From assembly GCA_017409455.1 (NCBI GenBank), contig JAFQSS010000003.1, positions 1 through 34,085 of the forward strand: a stretch of DNA of 34,085 bases, given 5' to 3'. This stretch comes from Clostridia bacterium (GTDB lineage: Bacteria > Bacillota > Clostridia > TANB77 > CAG-508). Positions 15,880-24,600 of the stretch are shown here, piece after piece. A program made the translations under genes and the position numbers. The notes below the pieces were generated by a model. It searched no databases. It was not told where the DNA came from and saw only the letters and a program-made list of their open reading frames with translations. The first letter of the stretch is position 1. Every line of letters starts with the position of its first letter.

Positions 15880-16902
15880 ATGAATAAAAAAAGCAAAAGA
15901 AAAAATGATTTAAGATCATCAATAATACTATTATTAATACTATTATTGTTATTAATTTCATCAACATATGCGTGGTTTACAGCAAACAGAACAGTAACAA
16001 TTAGCCAATTCGATGTTAATATTGAAGCATCAAATGGTTTACAAATATCAGCTAATGCTACAGAATGGAAGGCAATTTTGTCAAATGCAGATTTAGCTTC
16101 AGATGCGGAGACAGCATATGAAGGAAATACAAATCAAATACCAACAAGTATGGTTCCAGTATCAACAGCAGGAGCTACTAATGCAAATGGTGAATTAATA
16201 ATATATCATGGAAATGTTTCTGCAAATGACAAAGGTGTTTATGCATTAACTTCATCACTAGAACAAGACAAAGCAGGAACAAGTGGAAAATATATAGCAT
16301 TTGATATGTTTTTAAAAGTTGACGTTGATACAGACTTAGAATTAACAAATGCATCTTCTGTAGTTATGAATGGTAATGACAAAGGAATAAAACAAGCATC
16401 AAGAGTAGCATTTGTAGTAGAAGGTTGGGCTGAAGCAGGTGCTGAGGCAAGTACAATTACAGCAAAAAAAGGTGGAACAACTGCACCAGTTTATATTTGG
16501 GAACCAAATGCAAACTGGCATACAGCTGCAGCAGTAAATCATGCTAAAAATACTTATGGAATAGATACAACACAATCTGTTAATGGAACATCTGTTACAG
16601 CAGTAGAATATTATGGAATAAAAGATCTAATTGAAGAACCTATAACTTTAGATAAAACACATGGAGCAGCTGCAGATTCAAAATATTTTTCAAAAGTAAC
16701 ACCAGCTTATGTAACAGAATCAGATGCTGATGGAGTAATGAAAGTTGCAGAAGGAACAACAGGTATAGATATATTCTCAATATCTGCTGGTATTACAAAA
16801 GTAAGAGTTTATATGTGGGTTGAAGGACAAGATGTTGACTGTGAAGATATGGCATCTGGAACAGGTATTTCATATAACTTACAATTCCAAGTAGCAGAAT
16901 AA
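15880..16902 (+). CDS. SipW-dependent TasA-like major surface subunit
   Basis: A 340-residue exported protein. After a basic start, residues about 14-27 form a Leu/Ile-only hydrophobic core that ends in SSTYAWFTANRTVTISQFDV (28-47), a textbook SipW-type signal and first beta strand, then NIEASNGLQISANATEWK. The mature part is rich in Ala, Thr, Gly and Asn and ends in VYMWVEGQDVDCEDMASG and a final beta strand. No LPXTG or TM anchor is present. With its own near-consensus promoter, leader hairpin and terminator it is a monocistronic, probably highly expressed gene, fitting a main fibre subunit. Cleavage by the neighbouring SipW-type peptidases is inferred from family knowledge. Confidence 0.85.
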   Translation: MNKKSKRKNDLRSSIILLLILLLLLISSTYAWFTANRTVTISQFDVNIEASNGLQISANATEWKAILSNADLASDAETAYEGNTNQIPTSMVPVSTAGATNANGELIIYHGNVSANDKGVYALTSSLEQDKAGTSGKYIAFDMFLKVDVDTDLELTNASSVVMNGNDKGIKQASRVAFVVEGWAEAGAEASTITAKKGGTTAPVYIWEPNANWHTAAAVNHAKNTYGIDTTQSVNGTSVTAVEYYGIKDLIEEPITLDKTHGAAADSKYFSKVTPAYVTESDADGVMKVAEGTTGIDIFSISAGITKVRVYMWVEGQDVDCEDMASGTGISYNLQFQVAE

Positions 16903-16911
16903 AATATAATG

Positions 16912-16937
16912 AAAAAGAACAGGAAACTGTTCTTTTT
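16912..16937 (+). terminator. Intrinsic terminator after the 15880 gene
   Basis: AAAAAGAACAG (16912-16922) pairs with CTGTTCTTTTT (16927-16937) around a GAAA tetraloop and continues in T residues. It isolates the major subunit gene from the next operon. Confidence 0.88.
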
Positions 16938-16985
16938 TTGATGCTAAAAAACCATTAAAAACACGAAAACTTTTAATAAATTCCA

Positions 16986-17014
16986 TAGACTTTTTTGGGT
17001 AGTTATGATATGAT
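16986..17014 (+). promoter_or_regulatory. Possible promoter of the second surface operon
   Basis: GTTATGATATGAT (17002-17014) contains TGA-TATGAT, an extended -10 at 17009-17014, with a weak TAGACT at -35 (16986-16991) and a 17-base spacer. The GTTATGATAT core is shared with the promoters at 4452 and 6058. Confidence 0.5.
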
Positions 17015-17043
17015 AAAATTGTAGAAAAATGGAGGAAAATGAT

Positions 17044-18612
17044 ATGTCTAATTTAACAGAAATTCTTGAAAAAATTGAAGTTGAAAAACAATTATTATCA
17101 GTAATGCCAAAAAACAATCACAAAAATATAGTTAAGTATTTAGAGAAGATAAAAGAGTTAGAAACAGAGTATGCAGGATATAATGACAAAATAATAAAAA
17201 CTCTTACTGATAGATATAAAGAAGCAACTAAAATTGAGAAAAATAATGAAATAGAAAATTTAGAAAAAAGATTAAATACAATTGAAAAAACATTGTATTT
17301 GTTAAGTGATGAAAAAACATCTTATGAGAAATTAGAATTAGACAAAATAATATATAAAATTGGTAGATATTACAAAGGTAATTTAGAAAACATAAATGAA
17401 CAAATAAAAAAAGCAATTGCCCAATTTGCATCTATAGGAATTAGCTTAGAATTATCAGATTTTGATTATAGTATATATGTTCAACAATATATGAAAACAT
17501 TTTTTGAAGAAAGAAGAAAAGATGGAATAAATTCAAATATTTTAAAAGCAAAATTTGAAGAAATATATTGGAAATGCCCAGACATAATAATTCACATAGA
17601 ATTAAACATACGAAATATTTATTTTAATAAACAAACACAAATAGATAAATATTTTGAAAAAGAAAAAGCACAATTATTAAAACAATGGGGAAAAACACCT
17701 AAAGAGATTATGAACTCATATTTGGGAATAAAACAACAACAACAAGAAGTGATTGCGCAAGATAAAAAAATACAAATAGAAAAATTTTTGAATGGAGAAT
17801 GGAATACTTCAAATTATAGCCAAGATAAGATACAAACTAATTATTCTAAAATATTATTACCAACAATTATTACACAAATAGATACAAATAAAGAGGAAAT
17901 ACAAAGAAGTATTTTAGAATTTTTAAATAGTTTATATGAATATAAAAATTATTTGAATTTTCAATATATTGTTGATGATGTGAAAAAATATTATAAAGAA
18001 AAAGATAAATATAAAAAATCATATGAAGACACTAAAAAGAAAATATTAGATAGTGAAAAGAAATTAAAAAAATTAAATAAAAAAGCATCATCAAAAGGAT
18101 TGTTTGGTAAAAAGAAAGAAATAAAACAAACAACAGAACAAAATCAAATGGTGCTTGAAATTAAAAAACTATATAAAGAATTAGATTTGAATAAATTCTA
18201 TAGTAAGATTTCTAATAATTTAGAAGATGATTCTACTATATATGATATTTTAAATTTAGCGAATTCATATTACAATTATTTGACATTTTGTATGATAGAA
18301 AACAATAAAACAATAACACAAGAAAAAATGGATGAACAAATAAAAAAAATAGATGAGTTTTTAAAAAATCCATATAATAATATAATTACTAATTTAACGA
18401 TTACTGATGATAGAGATATCGCAATGATAATAAAAGATAGATATCAATTATTGAATTTCAATGTAAAACAAGATGATTTAAGTGCAAAAAATCTTGATAA
18501 TTTGATTAATGTTTTAGAAAACATTATAACAAGTTGGAATTTAAATAAAAATGGAATTGATATAAAAAATATAGAAGAAATACTAAAAATAAGAGATACA
18601 TTTAAACTATAA
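17044..18612 (+). CDS. Cytosolic coiled-coil protein of unknown function
   Basis: A 522-residue protein with no signal or TM helix, very rich in Lys, Glu, Ile and Asn. Heptad-like helices occupy much of the first 110 residues (EIENLEKRLNTIEKTLYLL). A Lys-rich stretch near residues 325-363 contains KKLKKLNKKASSKGLFGKKK, possibly membrane- or nucleic-acid-binding. The C-terminal part is helical (LDNLINVLENIITSWN). The start at 17044 is set by GGAGG at 17031-17035; an in-frame ATG at 17029 lies before that site. It leads the operon that makes the giant solenoid protein 27 bases downstream, as 9395 accompanies the ATPase in the first operon. I do not recognise the family; an export or assembly factor is one guess. 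Confidence 0.72.
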   Translation: MSNLTEILEKIEVEKQLLSVMPKNNHKNIVKYLEKIKELETEYAGYNDKIIKTLTDRYKEATKIEKNNEIENLEKRLNTIEKTLYLLSDEKTSYEKLELDKIIYKIGRYYKGNLENINEQIKKAIAQFASIGISLELSDFDYSIYVQQYMKTFFEERRKDGINSNILKAKFEEIYWKCPDIIIHIELNIRNIYFNKQTQIDKYFEKEKAQLLKQWGKTPKEIMNSYLGIKQQQQEVIAQDKKIQIEKFLNGEWNTSNYSQDKIQTNYSKILLPTIITQIDTNKEEIQRSILEFLNSLYEYKNYLNFQYIVDDVKKYYKEKDKYKKSYEDTKKKILDSEKKLKKLNKKASSKGLFGKKKEIKQTTEQNQMVLEIKKLYKELDLNKFYSKISNNLEDDSTIYDILNLANSYYNYLTFCMIENNKTITQEKMDEQIKKIDEFLKNPYNNIITNLTITDDRDIAMIIKDRYQLLNFNVKQDDLSAKNLDNLINVLENIITSWNLNKNGIDIKNIEEILKIRDTFKL

Positions 18613-18639
18613 GAATCACAAAAATGTGGAGAGTTTCTA

Positions 18640-21600
18640 ATGAAAAAAATTGATAAAAAAGGTATAGTAAAGTTAATAATTTTTATAATACTTTTGATTA
18701 TGCAAATAAGAGCATTTGATAATTCAAGAGCAAATAAGTTGACTTATGTAACTGCTAAAATCACAGATTTAAGTGGTTTATTAAGTGAGGAAACTTCTAC
18801 AATGATTGCTATTAATGAAGCAGATAGTGGAATTGCAATTACTCTCCCAGATTTTATAAATACTAAAAAAGTTACTAAATATATAGTTACAAAAAAAGAG
18901 ATTACACAAAGCGAACTGGAAACAGAAAATGAAACAGAAACTACAACAGAGACAGAAGTAGAACCAGAAACTGTAGAAATGTTACCAGGTGAAAAAGTTT
19001 ATTTAACTCAAGAGGAAATAGATAATTTAGAAATAGCATTAACTGTAGAATATGACACAATAGAAGTTGAAACACAAATATTGTATAATAAAAAACTTAC
19101 AGTAACAGATGCAGATGATTATGAATTATTATCTGTTTTAGGATATATGCCATATGATACAGTAATTGAAACAACCGAAATAGACTTTTTTGGTGTAGAA
19201 GACCAAATAATAGAAACATATCCAGATAGTATTATTATTGGAAATTATGATATAAAACTTATTTCAAATGAGCAACAATATATAGCAAAAGATTATGGCC
19301 AAACATTAAATATAGAAATGGCAATAAATGACGGAAGTAAAACACATTATCTTCTTGAAGTTTATAATACTTTAATTAATCAAGTTCAAGGTTTGGTAAT
19401 TGCAGATGGTAAAGCGAAATTTTCAACAGATGAATTGAAGCCATATTTATTATTAGAAATGCAAGATGGGAAAATAATATATGCTGATGAAAATACAGAA
19501 GGAGAAGAAAATAATTCAACAGATAGTTCTGATGCAATTTCGGTAGATGGAAGTAATCCCAAAATTGAAATAAATGATTTTGAATCAGATAAAAATTATT
19601 ATCTTGGGTTAAATTACACAGAAGGAAAATCAAAACAAAATTCTGGAAAATATACAGAAAGTAATTTAAAAAGGGTAACAATCAATTATTATGGCTATGA
19701 CTATAGAATAACAGAATTTAAAGAACCAGAAATTTATGATATAACATTAAATGCTACAGCAAGACGTTCTGCAACAGGAACTGTTCAACAATCAGGAAAT
19801 GGAAATAATAGAAGATATACAAGGACAGATACTATAAGTTGTACTGTTAGTGGAATAAATGCTTTAAAAGAACAATATCAAGGATTTAAGGCGGATTCGG
19901 GATGGACAATGCAAATTGAGGTACCAAATACGAACTTTTCAACATATTTTTCGGCTGACAATACAGATACAGCAAACTCTTCAAATGGAATATCTGTAAG
20001 TGTTAGTGATGGAATAATAACAGTAACCGGTGCAGATGCATCTGCTTTAGAAGGAAATAGTGATACATGGACATTCACATTTAGCGTTGCATTTAGTAAT
20101 AATAATAGAAATAATATAAATAATATAACTTTTACAAATTTAACTGTAAATTCTTTTGCAAGTACAATTATGATTGGAGAGGATAGTTCTTATGGAACAA
20201 TTTCGAATACTGAATTAAAAACATTAGTAACTTACAAAAAATGTGTACCAGTAGATAATAATGGAAATATAAGTATTGAATTAATAGATAATCCATTTAT
20301 GAATAGGCCTGAACAAAGAGGATTTAATGGATGGAAAACTAATGATTCAAGATACTCAGGAAGTATAAGTACAAATACAAATACTTTTGTACAAACATTA
20401 AGTACAAGTACAAATAATATTACAGATAGTTCTGGTAATTATGTAATAAATTTATATCCTGATTGGATTGAAGCAAATGTTATATTTGTAAGTTCATCAG
20501 GAAGTAATGCAAATTCTGGAACATCACCATCTAGTCCAGTAAATAACAATTGGACAAATATAAATACAAAAATAAATTCTAATATAAAAACAGCTACAAA
20601 TGCTTCAAATAGAGAAGTAAATATTATAGTTTTAATGAATGGAACATTAGAGGTAAATGGATTAACAGGACCAAATACACCATTTACATTAACAAGCTTA
20701 TATAGTAATAGGAATTATGGAAGTACATCTACATATTTGAATGTAGGAACTACTAATTTAACAGCAGATAGTGATTTACAATTACATCATTTATATGTTG
20801 CTTCAACTAGATCATATGCTTCGCCAACTGGAACTACAGATGGAACTGCTGCAGTAACACCATGTATATATGGAAATATGTATAATGTAAGAATCGGAAG
20901 AGGAATTGTTCCAACAAATACTAATAACTGTACATGGGGACAGATTCAAGGTGGATATAATAACAGATCAGCTTCAGAGTACAAATTGATGGTAGAGGCA
21001 GGACAATATTATACTATACAATTATATAGAGCTGCTAATGCAAATACTTCAACAACAGCAAATGGAACTATAGTTGTAGGTTCAGACATAGAAAGAGTAA
21101 ATAATAATAATAGCACATTGAAAATTTATAATAGAATGGCAAGTAGAACAACATCTGCAACAGCAACACCATATCAATCAGGGCGTTTAGTAAATATGAT
21201 TATAAAAAGTGGAACTATAGGTGTGGATTATTTTAATAATGCAAGTACAGCTGATAATAGTGATAGAAACTATGCAGGTATATATGTCGGAGGACATGGT
21301 AACACCGGATATGACAAAGGTGATAGATACTTAACTGTTGAAGGTGGAAATATTGCTAACATAATTGGTGGATTAAGTATGGATGAAGATGATATGCATA
21401 AAACATATATGTTTGTTAAAGATGGTAATGTCATAAATATTACAGGTGGTGCTGGATATACTCATACATATGGAGATAGAATAATTCAAGTAACAGGTGG
21501 ATGTATAAAATATAGTATCAGTGGAGGCTCAAATGGAGTCGCTGCAAGTTCTACAGATAATAATGGACAATTAACAGGAGAATCTCTAATTTATGTTGGT

Positions 21601-24600
21601 GGTACAGCTCAAATAGGGGCATCATATACAATAGATGAAAACGGAAATAGGGTAATTACTGAAACAAACACATCAAATGTATTATATGGTGTTAATGCTG
21701 GTTGTGTTTGTGGTGGCGCAAATGGAAATGATGATTATGCAGGGCAAACAGATGCCTCATATATAATAATTGATGGACAAGCAATAGTTCATAATAATGT
21801 ATATGGTGGAGGAAATTATGGGGTAATTGGATCAGAAGATAATGCTCCTGAAGGGGCAGAAGTAATAGAAATTAATAATCAAACCTCTAATTTTGCGGTA
21901 AATACAGAATATTTTGTTACAACATCTGCTACGGGAGGTAATGCACTTTCTGTAAGTGGAAGTAGTTTATCAAATCAAACAATGTCAGCAGCAGTGGTAC
22001 CAAGTGATTTGGGTAAATGGATTTTTGAAAATGCAAGTGGAAATACATATTACTTAAAAAATGTTTCAACAGGATTATATTTATATGTAGAAAGCACTGA
22101 AGGTTCATGGGGAACACAGTCTGCAAATTTAGCATTAAGTTCAACAGAAAAAACAGCTTTTACCGTTGGAGGAACAAATACAAAAACAGTCACATATTCA
22201 TTTACATATAATAATGGATTTTGGAATCAAGATGTTACAGCTTATTTAAAATATAACAATGGTTGGGTAATGACAAATGGAACTAGTTCATTATATTTAT
22301 TAACATATGAAAAACTTCCTGAAAGTGAAGTGACAGAAGATGTAAATACTTTAGTTAATATCAAAGTTTTTGGTGGAACTGTAAAAAATAATGTGTACGG
22401 AGGAGCTAACCAAAATAATATTTATGGAACAGTTGATATTGATATGACAAATGGAACAGTAAATGGAACAATTTACGGAGGTTCAAATATTTTAGGAACA
22501 ATTTCAGGTTCATCATTAATAGAGATTTCAGGAGGGCAATTAGGAACTATATCAGAAACACAAGGTTTTGATTATTCAAGTGTTGACACAGTATTTGGTG
22601 GAGGACTAGGAGCAAGTACAAATGTACAAGGAAGAGTTTTACTAAATATAAAAGATACAAATAATAATGTAAACATATATGGAAATGCTTATGGAGGAAG
22701 TTCTCTAGGAACAATAAGTGGAGATGTAAATGTTAATATTCAAGATATACCATCAACAGCAAATACAATATCAATAAATGGATATGTATTTGGAGGGGGA
22801 AAAGGAAATGACACTACAGCTGCAACTGTAGTAGGAAATGTAAATCTAAATGTAGATGGAAGTAATCTGCCAAATTGTAGTGCATTTGGAGGAAGTAATA
22901 TAAATGGAACAATAAATGGAGCAATTACAGTAAATGTAGGAAATACTTATAAATCAACAATATTAGCAGTATATGGTGGAGGAAATCAAGATCCTATAGG
23001 TACAGAAACTAAAAGTGTAAATGTTTACTTATTGAGTAATGCAGATGTAACAAATGCATTTAATGGAGGAAAAGCAGCTGATTTAATATCATCAGGAGTT
23101 AATGATACAACAAGAGCAATATATCTAAAAGGTGGAAATGCTCAAAATATTTACGGAGGTTCAGATTCTTCAGGAACAGTTACAGCAAGTCATGTATATA
23201 TAGAATCAGGAACTGCTACAAATGTATTTGGAGGTAATAACTTAGGTGGAACAACTGAAATTACAAATATTAATGTAACAGGTGGAAACTCAAATAATGT
23301 ATATGGAGGAGGAAACCAAGTAGGTGTAACAACATCAAATATTACAACAAATGGAGGAAATATTGGAACAATATTTGGTGGCTCTAATTTGAGTGGAGAT
23401 GTAGAAGAAAGCTTTATTACAACAAATGATGGAACAACAACTTCAAAAATAGATACAGTATATGGTGGAAACAACCAAGGTGGAACAACAGCTACAACTA
23501 ATGTAATAATAAATGGTGGTGGTGTTGGAACAGTATATGGAGGAGGAAACCAAGCTGTAACAAATGTAACAAATGTAAATATAAATGGAGAAGTAATAAA
23601 AAATGTATTTGGAGGAGGAAACCAAGCTGGAATAAACACAAATACAAATGTAACTTTAATAGGAGCAACTGTTGGAGATAATGTATATGGTGGAGGAAAT
23701 GAAGGAACAGTTACTCAAAATACATATGTAATAGTAAAAAATTCAATATTAAAAAATAGTTTATATGCAGGTGGAAATGGTGCATCTGCAACAGTTTATG
23801 GAAATGTAAATTTAACAATGCATGGAACTACAAATGATGTAACAAATAATGTATTTGGAGGAGGAAATCAAGCTGCAACAGGTACACAGATTAACAATAA
23901 TTCAACAAGTACAGTAAATATAGTTGGAGGAACTATTGGAAAAAATGTATATGGAGGAGCAAATACATCAGTAGTTTATGGAACAACTCAAACAAATATA
24001 GGATATGATGCTGTAGGAAATACAAGTTTAGAAATAGGAGATATCCATATTGGTGGAACAGTATTTGGTGGAGGAGAAGCAAATGCATCAGGAAGTGAAG
24101 TATATGACTTCAACTTTATAAGTGTAACAGTAGGAATAGATATTCAAATAAATGGAAAAGGGCATAATAATTTTGCAATACTTGGAAGTATATTTGGATC
24201 AGGAAACGCATCAAGTACAAGTGGAACAAGTTATATAACACTAAAAAACTATGGAACACCTGAAAAACCACAAAGCAATGTTTCATTACAAAGAGCGGAT
24301 TGTGCTACAATAATTAATTCAGCACTTTCATTATCAGGAGCAACAGATAGAACAAATGAATATTCAGGAACATTTTTCTCAATAAGTAGGGTTACAGAAG
24401 TTAAATTAAAAGATAATTCAACATTATATTTATGTAATGGTGCAAACCTTTTAAATAAGTTATATAGTTTAGTTGATATAAATGGCACAGAAACAAAAGG
24501 TGCTGTAACAATAGATGAAGAAACAGGAAAAATAACAAAAAATGTAGATAACAGAGTATATATGTTAGAAGGTAAAAATTTAAATGTAGCTTTAAATGAA

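Noticed and set aside
23190..23639. 149-residue minus-strand open frame rich in Pro and Phe inside the giant protein gene
   Set aside because: It is the antisense shadow of the repeated GGA/GGT-rich solenoid codons. It has no ribosome binding site and lies fully within a clear coding region.
22365..24210. CRISPR-like regular repeats
   Set aside because: The units are in frame with a long coding region, vary in spacing and sequence, and no cas genes are present. They encode solenoid turns.
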